Translations under genes and position numbers: made by a program
The notes under the pieces: model-generated
What the model saw: only the letters and a program-made list of their open reading frames with translations
The model's database searches: none
What the model was told of the DNA's origin: nothing
In this document: piece by piece, positions 1 through 9,389 of the stretch
How the letters are laid out: each line of letters starts with the position of its first letter
How positions within the stretch are numbered: position 1 is the first letter of the stretch
NCBI RefSeq assembly: GCF_001431425.1
Contig: NZ_LDJG01000004.1
Span: 1-64,000, forward strand
Direction: 5' to 3'
Origin: Stenotrophomonas nitritireducens
Lineage (GTDB): Bacteria > Pseudomonadota > Gammaproteobacteria > Xanthomonadales > Xanthomonadaceae
Length of the DNA: 64,000 nt

Positions 1-77
1 GCATCGGCCGATGCGGGTTTTCTGGTCACTGGGCGTATGGTGCTTGTGGCTCAGTCGCAGACCCGCATCGGCCGCGC

Positions 78-95
78 GCGATTGTTCGCAATCGC
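78..95. repeat. perfect hairpin with TTCG loop
   Basis: A perfect 7-bp inverted repeat (GCGATTG / CAATCGC) encloses a TTCG loop. A partial second copy, GCGATTGTTCG, follows at 102-112. No T-run follows on either strand, so it is not a classical terminator. It lies just beyond the 3' end of the decayed GGDEF fragment and may be a REP-like remnant. Confidence 0.5.
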
Positions 96-142
96 ATTAT
101 TGCGATTGTTCGAAGCATTCACGTTGGCGCAGGCGTTGCGGT

Positions 143-830
143 TCATGGGGCCGACGATAGCGTGGGTTGCGGGGGCCGCGCAACAGTTTCAGCGGCAATC
201 ACACCGGCCTGCGCGAGCACGGCCAAATCGTCCCCGCCGGCGCATTCGACCCGGTTGCGGCCGCCGTGCTTAGCCCGGTACAGCGCCTGGTCGGCGCAGC
301 GCACCAGCAGCGCCGGGTCGCCACCGGCGGCGGGCACGGTTACCGCCACGCCAAGGCTGATGCTGCCCGGCAGGCCAGCGGTGGCCATCGCCGCTTCGGC
401 CTGGCGCCGCGCGCGCTCGGCGCGCTGCATGGCCGCCGCGCGGTCGATCCCGGGCAGGATCAGCACGAATTCCTCGCCGCCATAGCGCGCGGCCAGTTCG
501 TCGACCCCCGACACCTCCGCGGCCAGCGCGCCGGCCACCCGCCGCAGTTGCTGGTCGCCGGCCTGGTGGTCGTGGTTGTCGTTGAACTGCTTGAAGTGGT
601 CCACGTCGGCCATCACCACCGCCAACGGCTCGCCATGCTCGGCGCAGCGCTGCCAGCCACGCCAGCCAGAGCCTGGCCACCCACCGCCAGCGCCCGCGTG
701 GCGTCGAACGCCGACGGCAGCAGGGCATGGACGCCGTTGCCCAGAGGCGCGGACCGTACAACCGCCGCGGCTGCTCCGCCCCGGGGTGAGCACCGCCAGG
801 CCAAGCCGGTCGCCGATCAGCAGGCCGGCA
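143..830 (-). pseudogene. decayed diguanylate cyclase (GGDEF domain fragment)
   Basis: The last ~150 codons read as a GGDEF domain. They include a VVMADVDHFKQFND metal/substrate segment, the catalytic RYGGEEF, the SLGVAV strand and the terminal YRAKHGGRNRV. The usual domain start (DPLTGLPNRRAFDAT) is not in this frame. An AFDAT remnant is found near 715 in another minus frame, about 59 nt from the HGEPLAVV segment, which is not a multiple of three. Upstream of that the frame runs into a TGA near 880 with no plausible start or sensor domain. The usual NDxHGH motif reads NHDH here. The gene therefore looks frameshifted and N-terminally truncated. Sequencing error is the alternative explanation. 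Confidence 0.65.
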
Positions 831-916
831 CACGCCGCTGGTCGAACACGTCCAAGGCGAAGGCAGGTGCAGGCGGGTCAGCCCGGCCTTGCCCACCACC
901 CACAGGCAGGCATGGT

Positions 917-2044
917 TCAGGCCAGCAGCCGGGTGATCAGTTGCCGGTAAAGATCGGGCAACGCCCGCAGATCGTCCAGCCGCACGTGTTCGTCCACCTG
1001 GTGGATGCTGGCGTTCACCGGCCCCACCTCGATGCACTGCGCCCCCAGCGGCGCGATGAAGCGCGCATCGGAGGTGCCGCCGCCGGTGCTTTCCTCCGGC
1101 GTGGTGCCGGCGAACCCGGCCAGCACCTCGCGCGCGACGCTGCGCAGGCGGCCTTCCGGCGTGTAGAAAGGCTCGCCGCTGCGGTGCCAATGCAGCTCAT
1201 GATCGAGCCCATGGCGGTCCAGCAGCGCGGCGATCTCCGCCTCCAGGCGCGCGGCGTTCCAGTGCGGGTTGTAGCGCAGGTTGAACATCGCCCGCAGCTC
1301 GCCGGGGATCACATTGCTGGCACCGGTGCCGGCTTCGATGTTGGAAATCTGCAGGCTGGTCGGGGGGAAGCTCTCGTAGCCATCGTCCCAGTGCCGCGCG
1401 GCCAGTTCGGCCAGCGCCGGCGCGGCGAGGTGGATCGGGTTGCGCGCCTTCTCCGGATAGGCGACGTGGCCCTGCACGCCCTTGACCCGCAGCTTCGCCG
1501 ACAGGCTGCCGCGACGCCCCACGCGCAGCAGGTCGCCCAGCGTGGCGCTGGACGACGGCTCGCCGGTGATGCACCAGTCGATGCGCTGCCCGCGCTCGCG
1601 CAGCAGCCGCGCGACGTGGCGCACGCCATCGATGGCATCGCCCTCCTCGTCGCTGGTCAGCAGCACCGCCAGCGTGCCGGCGTGGTCCGGGTGGTCGGCG
1701 ACGAAGCGTTCGACCGCCACCACGAACGCGGCCACGCTGCCCTTCATGTCGGCCGCGCCACGGCCGTACAGCACGCCGTCGCGCACCTCCGGCCGGAACG
1801 GATCGCTGGCCCAGGCCTCGATCGGGCCGCTGGGCACCACGTCGGTATGGCCGAGCAGCACCAGCACCGGCGCGCCGCTGCCATGCGTGGCCCACAGGTT
1901 GTCGACCTCGCCCAGGCGCAGGTGTTCGCAGGCGAAACCGGCGGCCTGCAGGCGCTCGCCGATCAGTTGCTGGCAGCCCGCATCCTCGGGCGTTACCGAA
2001 GGGCGCGCGATCAGCTCACAGGTAAGTTCAAGCACATCGTTCAT
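917..2044 (-). CDS. dapE: succinyl-diaminopimelate desuccinylase
   Basis: DapE hydrolyses N-succinyl-LL-2,6-diaminopimelate to LL-DAP and succinate in the cytoplasm. This is the late step of the succinylase branch to lysine and the peptidoglycan precursor meso-DAP. The 375-residue protein has the M20 metallopeptidase layout. The metal ligand motif is GHTDVVP (His about 66), followed by GRGAADMKG (Asp about 99), the catalytic Glu pair in TSDEEGDA (about 133-134), and the dimerisation lid in the middle. The length matches the family. The start was chosen at MNDVLEL because an AGGAG lies about 8 nt upstream. It is the last gene of the minus-strand run with yffB and dapD, so two enzymes of the same pathway flank yffB. 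Confidence 0.96.
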   Translation of the reverse strand: MNDVLELTCELIARPSVTPEDAGCQQLIGERLQAAGFACEHLRLGEVDNLWATHGSGAPVLVLLGHTDVVPSGPIEAWASDPFRPEVRDGVLYGRGAADMKGSVAAFVVAVERFVADHPDHAGTLAVLLTSDEEGDAIDGVRHVARLLRERGQRIDWCITGEPSSSATLGDLLRVGRRGSLSAKLRVKGVQGHVAYPEKARNPIHLAAPALAELAARHWDDGYESFPPTSLQISNIEAGTGASNVIPGELRAMFNLRYNPHWNAARLEAEIAALLDRHGLDHELHWHRSGEPFYTPEGRLRSVAREVLAGFAGTTPEESTGGGTSDARFIAPLGAQCIEVGPVNASIHQVDEHVRLDDLRALPDLYRQLITRLLA

Positions 2045-2058
2045 GCGATATGTCTCCT

Positions 2059-2086
2059 GCAGGAGCGCCCCAAGGCGTGCTCCTGC
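2059..2086. repeat. REP-like hairpin next to the dapE ribosome binding site
   Basis: An imperfect inverted repeat (GCAGGAGCGCC, a CCAA loop, then GGCGTGCTCCTGC) lies between yffB and dapE. In the dapE mRNA it ends one base before the AGGAG ribosome binding site. Its GCAGGAGCG arm matches the arms of the palindromes at 8228, 23741 and 35912. It could be a dispersed REP copy or act on dapE translation. Confidence 0.5.
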
Positions 2087-2094
2087 GCGTGCCG

Positions 2095-2451
2095 TCACGC
2101 GACGCCGAAGCGCTGCTTGAAGCCGTTGTCGGAAAAACCCTGCGTCATCGCGCCGTCGCCGGTGACGACCAGCGGGCGCCTGATCAGCTGCGGGTACTCG
2201 CGCAGCAGCAACTTCCATTCGGCATCCGACGCGGCCGCCTTGCGGTTGTCCGGCAGCTGCCGCCAGGTGGTCGAGGACTTGTTGATCAATGCCGCGAAGC
2301 TGCCGGCCTTGCCGGCCCATTCGACCAGCGTTTCCGGGCTGGGCTTGTTGTCGCGGTAATCGACGAAGGTGTAGGCGACGCCGAAGCGGTCCAGCCACTT
2401 GCTGGCCTTCTTGCAGGTGTCGCAGTTCTTCAGCCCATACAGGGTCGTCAT
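2095..2451 (-). CDS. yffB: ArsC/Spx-family reductase-like protein (YffB)
   Basis: This 118-residue thioredoxin-fold protein belongs to the ArsC/Spx superfamily. It begins [14 protein letters not shown], with a C-x-x-C at residues 10 and 13, and has the family's IRRPLVV cis-proline strand near residue 90. YffB-type proteins are small cytoplasmic relatives of arsenate reductase, thought to act with glutathione, and their physiological substrate is not established. The genes on both sides are dapD and dapE. That linkage is common in gammaproteobacteria but is not evidence for a role in lysine synthesis. An AAGGA lies 5 nt before the ATG. Confidence 0.9.
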   Translation of the reverse strand: MTTLYGLKNCDTCKKASKWLDRFGVAYTFVDYRDNKPSPETLVEWAGKAGSFAALINKSSTTWRQLPDNRKAAASDAEWKLLLREYPQLIRRPLVVTGDGAMTQGFSDNGFKQRFGVA

Positions 2452-2568
2452 GTCATGGAATCCTTGGAGCGTGGAACGAGTGGAGGGAAGCGGGACACGA
2501 GGGAAGACGACAAGAAGCGGGAAAGCGCGGGCCGCGGCCCCTACCCGTTTCCCCGCCCGTTGCCTGCT

Positions 2569-3603
2569 TCAATCCGCCAACCCGCGCAGCAGGTCGTTCA
2601 CGCTGGTCTTGCTGCGGGTGCGGGCATCGACCTGCTTGACGATCACCGCGCAGTACAGCGAATGGCTGCCGTCCCTGCTCGGCAGCGAACCGGACACCAC
2701 CACGCTGTAGGGCGGAATGTAGCCGTAGCTGATCTCGCCGGTGGCGCGGTTGTAGATGCGCGTGCTCTGGCTCAGGAACACGCCCATGCCGATCACGCTG
2801 TGGTGGCCGACGACCACGCCTTCCACCACTTCCGAGCGCGCGCCGATGAAGCAGTGGTCCTCGATGATGGTGGGACTGGCCTGCAGCGGTTCCAGCACGC
2901 CGCCGATGCCGGCGCCGCCGGACAGGTGGCAGTGCTTGCCGATCTGCGCGCAGGAGCCGACCGTGGCCCAGGTATCGACCATGGTGCCCTCGCCCACGTG
3001 CGCGCCGATGTTGGTGAAGCTCGGCATCAGCACCACGTCGCGGCCGAAGTGGGAACCGCGGCGGGCGATGGCGCCGGGCACCACGCGTACGCCGGCGGCG
3101 CGGAACTCCGCCTCGCCGTAGCCGGCGAAGCGCGATTCGACCTTGTCCCAGAACGGCGCCGGGCGGCCGTCCATGACGCTCATGTCGTTGACGCGGAAAT
3201 ACAGCAGCACCGCCTTCTTCAACCACTCGTTGACCTTCCAGCCGCCATTGCCGTCCGGCTCGGCCACGCGGAATTCGCCCGACTCCAGGCCATCGATGAC
3301 ACGGTTGACCAGCGGCCGGGTGTAGCCCTCGATCTCGTCCATGGTCAGCATCGCGCGGCGTTCGAACGCGCTCTCGATGCCGAACTTCATTTCCGCCACG
3401 CCCGGTGCCGGCGGCTTGCGCAGGCTGCGCGGGCCGATCGATTCGACCGCCTTCGGCGCGGCCTTCGGCTTGATCGCGGGCGCCTTCTTCACCACGGCCT
3501 TCGTCGCTTTCTTCACCGGCACGGCCTTGCTGGCGGCCGGCTTGGGAGCCGGGGCGGCCTTGTTCGGCACAGTCTTCTTGGCGGGGGTCTTCCTGGTGGC
3601 CAT
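2569..3603 (-). CDS. dapD: tetrahydrodipicolinate N-succinyltransferase with Lys/Ala/Pro-rich N-terminal extension
   Basis: DapD transfers succinyl from succinyl-CoA to tetrahydrodipicolinate in the lysine/DAP pathway. Residues from about 72 ([15 protein letters not shown]) to the end align with ordinary DapD, which is about 274 residues. They carry the left-handed beta-helix hexapeptides and the conserved segments [29 protein letters not shown] and [15 protein letters not shown]. The first ~71 residues are an extra low-complexity tail of Lys, Ala, Pro and Val resembling histone H1 C-termini. The long start is favoured by an AGGAGA about 9 nt upstream and by a TGATG overlap with the glnD stop codon, which implies translational coupling. 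An internal ATG at codon 72 could give the standard-length enzyme. Confidence 0.95.
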   Translation of the reverse strand: MATRKTPAKKTVPNKAAPAPKPAASKAVPVKKATKAVVKKAPAIKPKAAPKAVESIGPRSLRKPPAPGVAEMKFGIESAFERRAMLTMDEIEGYTRPLVNRVIDGLESGEFRVAEPDGNGGWKVNEWLKKAVLLYFRVNDMSVMDGRPAPFWDKVESRFAGYGEAEFRAAGVRVVPGAIARRGSHFGRDVVLMPSFTNIGAHVGEGTMVDTWATVGSCAQIGKHCHLSGGAGIGGVLEPLQASPTIIEDHCFIGARSEVVEGVVVGHHSVIGMGVFLSQSTRIYNRATGEISYGYIPPYSVVVSGSLPSRDGSHSLYCAVIVKQVDARTRSKTSVNDLLRGLAD

Positions 3604-6251
3604 CAGTAGGGGTCTCCTGGCGTTCTATCGGGTTCCAGGCAGGCCAGCAATGCGTCGCGCAGAGCCTGCCGGGAGGTTTCGGTAAGCGGTTGGTCGTGGC
3701 GGTCGGTGAGCTGGAACTGGTCCTCGGCGCGCTCGCCGAAAGTGGCGATGCGCGCGTCCTGCACCCGCAACCGCTGGTCGCGCAGCACGTGCGCGACGTC
3801 GGCCAGCAGGCCGGGGCGGTCGGGGGCCACCAGGTTCAGCACCGTGCGGCCGTGCTCGGCGTTCTCGATGAACTCGATGCGCGGGGCGAAGCGGAAGTGC
3901 TTGAGCTGGCGCGGGATCACCCGCCGCGCCGGCCGCAGTATCTGGATATTGCCTGCCAGCGCCTTGCGCAGCAGCAGCTCCAGGCGCGCGGTGTCGCCAT
4001 CGGCGAAGCTGCCGGCCGGCGTCACCTCGAAGGTATCGAAGATGGTGTCCTCCGGCCCGTCGAGCACGCGCGCGCGGTGGATGCTGTAGCCGGCGCGGTC
4101 CAGCGTCATCACGATCGCGGCGAACAGGCCGTCGCGGTCGGGCGAGTGCACGAACACTTCCAGCGCATCGCTCTCCGGCGCAATCCGCCGCGCCTTGACC
4201 AGGGTGCCGCCACGCGCCACCTCCATCAGCGAGGCGGCCTGCCACACCAGCTGCTCGGGGCGGAAACGCATGAAACTCTCGTCCGGCATCGCGCCGAACT
4301 GGCGCTCGATCACCGCGTCGGCATGGCCCAGCGCGCGCATCAGCCCGCGCACGTTGGCTCGCGCTTCCTGCACCCGCTCGGCTTCCGGCAGCGGTGGCTC
4401 CAGCCCTTCGCGCAGGGCGCGGCGCGCAGCGAAATACAGGTCGGCCAGCAGCCGGTCCTTCCAGGCGTTCCACAGCTTGGGGCTGGTGCCGGCGATGTCG
4501 GCGCAGGTCAGCAGGTACAGGTAGTCCAGCCGTTCGCGGCTGCCGACCAGCCCGGCGAAGCGGTGGATCACCTCCGGATCGGTGATGTCCTGCTTCTGCG
4601 CGGTGACCGACATGCGCAGGTGCTGTTCCACCAGCCAGGCCACCAGGTCCGTGTCGGTGGCGCTCAGGCCATGCGCGGCGCAGAACGCGCGCGCGTCCAC
4701 CGCGCCGAGTTCGGAATGATCGCCGCCGCGGCCCTTGGCGATGTCGTGGAACAGCCCGGCCAGCAGCAGCAGTTCCGGCTTGCGCAGCCGCGGCCAGACC
4801 TCGTGGGCGATGGAGAAACGCTCGTCGGCGCGGCCGGCGGCGAACACGCCGATGTTCCGCAGCACCATCAGCGTGTGCTGGTCCACGGTGTAGACATGGA
4901 ACAGGTCGAACTGCATGCGCCCGGACACCTGTGCGAAGGCCGGTATCCACTGCCCCAGCACGCCCAGCCGCGCCATGCGCGCCAGCGTGTCCACCGCGCG
5001 CGGTCCGCGCAGCAGGCCGATGAACTGCCCGCGCACGGCTTCGCCTACCTGCGTGTAGGCGGGAATCTCATCCAGCATCTCGGCCAGGCCGCGCGCGGTC
5101 ATCGAGTGCAGGCCGCGCACCTGCGGGGTGCGCGCCCAGCAGGCGAACAGGGCGAAGATGCCCGCGATGTCGCCGTGCGGCCACAACGGGTCATCGGCGG
5201 ACAGGTAGCCGCGGCGCAGCGAGAAGCCATCGCCGACCGGCTCGGGAGACGCTTCGCCGTCGAACTGTTCCTCGAAGCGCTGCAGCAGGCGGTCGCTGAT
5301 CCGCCGCACCACCGCCGCGCTGCGGTAGAAGCCCTGCATCATCTTTTCCACGCCGAGATTGCCGGCGTCGTCGGCGAAACCCATGCGCTCGGCCAGCGCC
5401 TTCTGGTGGTCGAAGCGCAGCCGCTCCTCGGTGCGCTGCGCGACCAGGTGCAGGCCGAAGCGCAGCCGCGCCAGTACCGCGCGCTCGCGCTTGAGCGCGG
5501 CGGCTTCGTCCAGCCCCAGGTGCCCGAGCCCGACCAGCGCGTCGATGTCGCTCACGCCGAACGCGCGCAGCGCCATCCAGCCCAGGGTGTTGAGGTCGCG
5601 CAGGCCGCCGGGACCGTCCTTGATGTCCGGTTCGAGGTTGTCGGCGGTGTCGCCGAAACGCTGGTGGCGCAGCAGCAGTTCCTCGCGCTTGGCGAGGAAA
5701 TATTCGCGCGCCGGCCAGACCAGGGTCGGCGATACCGCGCGCGCCAGCGCCTGCTGCGCACCCGGCTCGACGCACAGCGGCCGCGCTTCGATCAGCGCGG
5801 TCAGCACGGTCTGGTCGGCCGCGGCCTGCACGCACTGCGCGGCCGAACGCACCGCATGGCTGGCCGGCAGCCCCGCATCCCACAACAGCGCGAACAGGCG
5901 CGCCAGCGCGGCCTCGTTCGCCTGCTGCATCTCAGGCTCGCCCAGCACCAGCAGGTCGATGTCAGAACGCGGGAACAGTTCGCCGCGCCCGTACCCGCCG
6001 ACCGCGAACAGCGACAGCCCGCCAGCGCCCGGCAGGCAACGCCGCCAGGCCTGCTGGATCAGGTGGTCGGCGCTGCGCGCGCGCAGCGCCAGCAGGCGCT
6101 CGATGTTGTCGCCCTGCTCGAAGCGCCGGCCCAGCCGTGCATCGGCGTGGGCCAGCGACTGCCGCGCCGCGGCGGCCCACTGCGCATCGCCCGCGGGATC
6201 GGCCGGCGCGTCCGGTACATGCTGGACCAGATCCGCCGGCAGTGGGCTCAT
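3603..6251 (-). CDS. glnD: [protein-PII] uridylyltransferase / uridylyl-removing enzyme
   Basis: GlnD is the glutamine sensor of nitrogen regulation. It uridylylates PII when glutamine is low and deuridylylates it when glutamine is high. The 882-residue protein has the expected order. The N-terminal nucleotidyltransferase carries [17 protein letters not shown] (about 85-101). A GlnD-specific helical segment follows, then an HD hydrolase domain with [15 protein letters not shown], and two C-terminal ACT domains (the last includes [16 protein letters not shown]). The start ATG overlaps the map stop codon as ATGA, and its own stop overlaps the dapD start. The three genes are thus likely one transcript running map-glnD-dapD. 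Confidence 0.96.
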   Translation of the reverse strand: MSPLPADLVQHVPDAPADPAGDAQWAAAARQSLAHADARLGRRFEQGDNIERLLALRARSADHLIQQAWRRCLPGAGGLSLFAVGGYGRGELFPRSDIDLLVLGEPEMQQANEAALARLFALLWDAGLPASHAVRSAAQCVQAAADQTVLTALIEARPLCVEPGAQQALARAVSPTLVWPAREYFLAKREELLLRHQRFGDTADNLEPDIKDGPGGLRDLNTLGWMALRAFGVSDIDALVGLGHLGLDEAAALKRERAVLARLRFGLHLVAQRTEERLRFDHQKALAERMGFADDAGNLGVEKMMQGFYRSAAVVRRISDRLLQRFEEQFDGEASPEPVGDGFSLRRGYLSADDPLWPHGDIAGIFALFACWARTPQVRGLHSMTARGLAEMLDEIPAYTQVGEAVRGQFIGLLRGPRAVDTLARMARLGVLGQWIPAFAQVSGRMQFDLFHVYTVDQHTLMVLRNIGVFAAGRADERFSIAHEVWPRLRKPELLLLAGLFHDIAKGRGGDHSELGAVDARAFCAAHGLSATDTDLVAWLVEQHLRMSVTAQKQDITDPEVIHRFAGLVGSRERLDYLYLLTCADIAGTSPKLWNAWKDRLLADLYFAARRALREGLEPPLPEAERVQEARANVRGLMRALGHADAVIERQFGAMPDESFMRFRPEQLVWQAASLMEVARGGTLVKARRIAPESDALEVFVHSPDRDGLFAAIVMTLDRAGYSIHRARVLDGPEDTIFDTFEVTPAGSFADGDTARLELLLRKALAGNIQILRPARRVIPRQLKHFRFAPRIEFIENAEHGRTVLNLVAPDRPGLLADVAHVLRDQRLRVQDARIATFGERAEDQFQLTDRHDQPLTETSRQALRDALLACLEPDRTPGDPY

Positions 6252-7039
6252 GCCGCCCCGGATCGCGCGCGCTCGGCCTCGGCCGGCGACAGCGTCAGCA
6301 CTTCCACGCCGTCCTCGGTCACCGCCACCATGTGCTCCCACTGCGCCGAGAGCTTGCGGTCCTTGGTGACCACGGTCCAGCCGTCCGGCAGCACCTTGGT
6401 ATGGCGGGTGCCCTCGTTGATCATCGGCTCGATGGTGAAGGTCATCCCCGGCTTGAGCACCAGCCCCTGGCCGGGGCGGCCGTAATGCAGCACCTGCGGC
6501 TCGTCGTGGTAGACCTTGCCGATGCCGTGGCCGCAGTACTCGCGCACCACGCTGAAGCGCTCGGACTCGGCGTATTCCTGGATCGCGTTGCCGATGTCGC
6601 CCAGCGTGGCGCCCGGCCTGACCGCGCGGATGCCGCGCCACATGGCTTCCCGGGTCGTTTCGACCAGGCGCCTGGCCATCACCGACGGCGTGCCGACGTA
6701 GTACATGCGGCTGGTGTCGCCGTGCCAGCCGTCCTTGATGACCGTCACGTCGATATTGACGATGTCGCCGTCCTTCAACACCTTGGCCTCGCTGGGGATG
6801 CCATGGCAGATGACGTTGTTGACCGAGGTGCACAGGGTCTTGGGAAAGCCGCGGTAGCCGACGTTGGCCGGGATCGCGCCCTGCACGTTGACGATGTGGT
6901 CGTGGCAGATGCGGTCCAGTTCCTCGGTGGTGACACCGGGCTTGACGTGTTCGCCGATCATGTCCAGCACTTCGGCCGCCAGGCGGCCGGCAATGCGCAT
7001 CTTGGCGATTTCTTCGGGGGTTTTCAGGTTCACGCTCAT
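6248..7039 (-). CDS. map: methionine aminopeptidase type I
   Basis: This enzyme removes the initiator methionine from nascent proteins. The protein of about 263 residues shows the type Ia signature, with the two metal-binding Asp in [17 protein letters not shown], His in CGHGIG, and the Glu ligands in TIEPMI and QWEHMV. The start is placed at [11 protein letters not shown] because it aligns with other MetAPs. In-frame upstream ATG (7048) and GTG (7054) codons are possible, and none has a strong ribosome binding site. The gene is divergent from rpsB across about 350 bp and leads the coupled map-glnD-dapD run. Confidence 0.94.
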   Translation of the reverse strand: MSVNLKTPEEIAKMRIAGRLAAEVLDMIGEHVKPGVTTEELDRICHDHIVNVQGAIPANVGYRGFPKTLCTSVNNVICHGIPSEAKVLKDGDIVNIDVTVIKDGWHGDTSRMYYVGTPSVMARRLVETTREAMWRGIRAVRPGATLGDIGNAIQEYAESERFSVVREYCGHGIGKVYHDEPQVLHYGRPGQGLVLKPGMTFTIEPMINEGTRHTKVLPDGWTVVTKDRKLSAQWEHMVAVTEDGVEVLTLSPAEAERARSGAA

Positions 7040-7116
7040 GGCCGCCATTATCACCCATTGGCGCCTGCCTGAACGACCTCTCCCCCTGCCCGCGCGTGGC
7101 CGGGCCGGGCGGCGGT

Positions 7117-7145
7117 TTGCGCGCCGGAGGCCCTGCCCCTATAAT
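7117..7145 (+). promoter_or_regulatory. sigma70-type promoter of rpsB-tsf
   Basis: A consensus TATAAT at 7140-7145 sits exactly 17 bp after TTGCGC at 7117-7122. It is the best promoter match in the window and points toward rpsB, as expected for a highly expressed ribosomal operon. Confidence 0.75.
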
Positions 7146-7151
7146 TCCGCG

Positions 7152-7391
7152 GCTCCGTCGCCGGTCCCTGGCCGCTTCGGGCCGCCCACACCGGGCGTCA
7201 CCGGTGAATCCACACCTGCTGCCCCCATCCGTGCCGGGGTGCGCGTGCCAGCTGGAGCCAAGGCCCCAGTACGCATGTCGTCGGTCACGGAGGCAGCAGG
7301 GAAGCCCAACCCCGGAACCCAGCGCGCTTCCACGCGTCCCGCACACTTTGCCCGCGGGCGGAATCGCCGGTTCCCTGTCAGGAGTCCTGCA
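7152..7391 (+). promoter_or_regulatory. long rpsB mRNA leader
   Basis: The predicted start near 7152 leaves about 240 nt of untranslated leader before the rpsB ATG. No gene is visible in it. It contains several GC-rich self-complementary segments and ends in the AGGAG ribosome binding site at 7380-7384. Gammaproteobacterial rpsB leaders are known to bind S2 for feedback control, and this leader is of suitable size. The structure itself was not verified. Confidence 0.5.
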
Positions 7392-8180
<789 letters not shown>

Positions 8181-8192
8181 TCGTGGCGCAAT

Positions 8193-8225
8193 GCAGCCGC
8201 GCGACCATCGCGCGGCTGCTTCCCC
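8193..8225 (+). terminator. hairpin terminator/attenuator after rpsB
   Basis: A perfect 12-bp stem (GCAGCCGCGCGA with TCGCGCGGCTGC) closes a 3-nt loop just after the rpsB stop. It is followed by TTCCCCC rather than a clean T-run. It may attenuate transcription between rpsB and tsf rather than stop it fully. Confidence 0.6.
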
Positions 8226-8227
8226 CG

Positions 8228-8294
8228 GTAGGGGCGGCGTAAGCCGCGATGCGGCTTTCACGTGAAGCCTGTTCGCGGCTTACGCCGCTCCTAC
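8228..8294. repeat. long REP-like palindrome with GTAG head
   Basis: Two 22-bp arms (8228-8249 and 8273-8294) pair with one mismatch around a 23-nt loop. The arms begin GTAGGGGCGGCG and end CGCCGCTCCTAC. The GTAG head and GGAGCGGC core resemble the REP elements of Stenotrophomonas and Xanthomonas. It lies between the rpsB terminator hairpin and the tsf ribosome binding site, within the rpsB-tsf transcript. Confidence 0.75.
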
Positions 8295-8325
8295 ACATCC
8301 ACCCAAATTCTCAGAGGTTTTAACC

Positions 8326-9207
8326 ATGGCTGAAATCACCGCATCCCTGGTCAAGGAACTGCGCGAGCGCACCGGCGCCGGCATGATGGAATGCAAGAAG
8401 GCGCTGGCCGAGAACAACGGCGACATCGACGCCGCCGCTGAAGCCCTGCGCAAGTCCGGCGCCGCCAAGGCCGACAAGAAGGCCGACCGCGTCACCGCCG
8501 AAGGCCGCATCGGCGTCGCCGTTAACGGCGGCAAGGCCGTGCTGGTCGAAGTGAACTCGGAAACCGACTTCGTCGCCAACGACGTCAACTTCAAGGCGTT
8601 CGTCGATGCCGTCGCCGCGGCCGCCCTGGCCTCGGGCGCCGCCGACGTGGAAGCCCTGAAGTCGGCCAAGCTGGCTTCCGGCGAAACCGTCGAGGAAACC
8701 CGCGCCGCCGCCATCCAGAAGCTGGGCGAGAACATCCAGATCCGCCGCCTGGCCAAGGTCGATGGTGGCAACACCGTCGGCGCCTACGTGCACACCAACG
8801 GCAAGATCGGCGTGCTGGTCGACCTGGCCGGCGGCAACGCCGAGCTGGCCAACGGCCTGGCCATGCACGTGGCCGCGATGAACCCGCCGCACAACAAGGC
8901 CGCCGACGTGCCGGCCGAGTTCGTCGCCAAGGAAAAGGAAATCGAGCTGGCCAAGATGAGCGAGAAGGACAAGGCCAAGCCGGCCGAGATCCTGGAGAAG
9001 ATCATCAGCGGCAAGATCAACAAGATCATCAGCGAAGTGACCCTGTACGGCCAGAGCTACGTGCTGGACGGCGACAAGACCGTCGAGCAGGCCGTCAAGG
9101 CCGCCGGCGGCGACGTCGTCGGCTTCCAGCGCCTGGTGGTCGGCGAAGGCATCGAGAAGGTGGTCGAGGACTACGCCGCCGAAGTCGCCAAGGCGATGCA
9201 GGTCTGA
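8326..9207 (+). CDS. tsf: elongation factor Ts
   Basis: EF-Ts is the guanine nucleotide exchange factor that recycles EF-Tu-GDP. The 293-residue protein has the N-terminal UBA-like module with the diagnostic [16 protein letters not shown] (about 11-26). The core follows with [11 protein letters not shown] and the dimerisation/EF-Tu contact region MHVAAMNP. It follows rpsB, and a strong Rho-independent terminator follows it, so the rpsB-tsf operon ends here. Confidence 0.98.
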   Translation: MAEITASLVKELRERTGAGMMECKKALAENNGDIDAAAEALRKSGAAKADKKADRVTAEGRIGVAVNGGKAVLVEVNSETDFVANDVNFKAFVDAVAAAALASGAADVEALKSAKLASGETVEETRAAAIQKLGENIQIRRLAKVDGGNTVGAYVHTNGKIGVLVDLAGGNAELANGLAMHVAAMNPPHNKAADVPAEFVAKEKEIELAKMSEKDKAKPAEILEKIISGKINKIISEVTLYGQSYVLDGDKTVEQAVKAAGGDVVGFQRLVVGEGIEKVVEDYAAEVAKAMQV

Positions 9208-9230
9208 CACGGCCCCGATCCGGAGCCCAG

Positions 9231-9261
9231 AAGAAGCCGCGGACTCCGCGGCTTCTTTTTT
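9231..9261 (+). terminator. Rho-independent terminator of rpsB-tsf
   Basis: A perfect 12-bp stem, AAGAAGCCGCGG with CCGCGGCTTCTT, closes a 3-nt loop and runs directly into T6. It starts 24 nt after the tsf stop codon. Confidence 0.92.
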
Positions 9262-9389
9262 ATCCGGCGCACGCAGCCGACCCCGTTTTTCCTGTGGACT
9301 TCAAGTCCCATTGCCCGATACTGTGACGCAAACACCCCGGCGCCCGCCCCGTCCGTATCCTTGATGGCCTGCTGAACACCTCCTCCGAC

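Noticed and set aside
167-2359. Very long plus-strand open frames opposite glnD, dapE, bamA and dnaE
   Set aside because: They are GC-rich shadow frames with Arg/Ala/His/Gly composition, no ribosome binding sites and no homology, lying over well-supported genes on the other strand.
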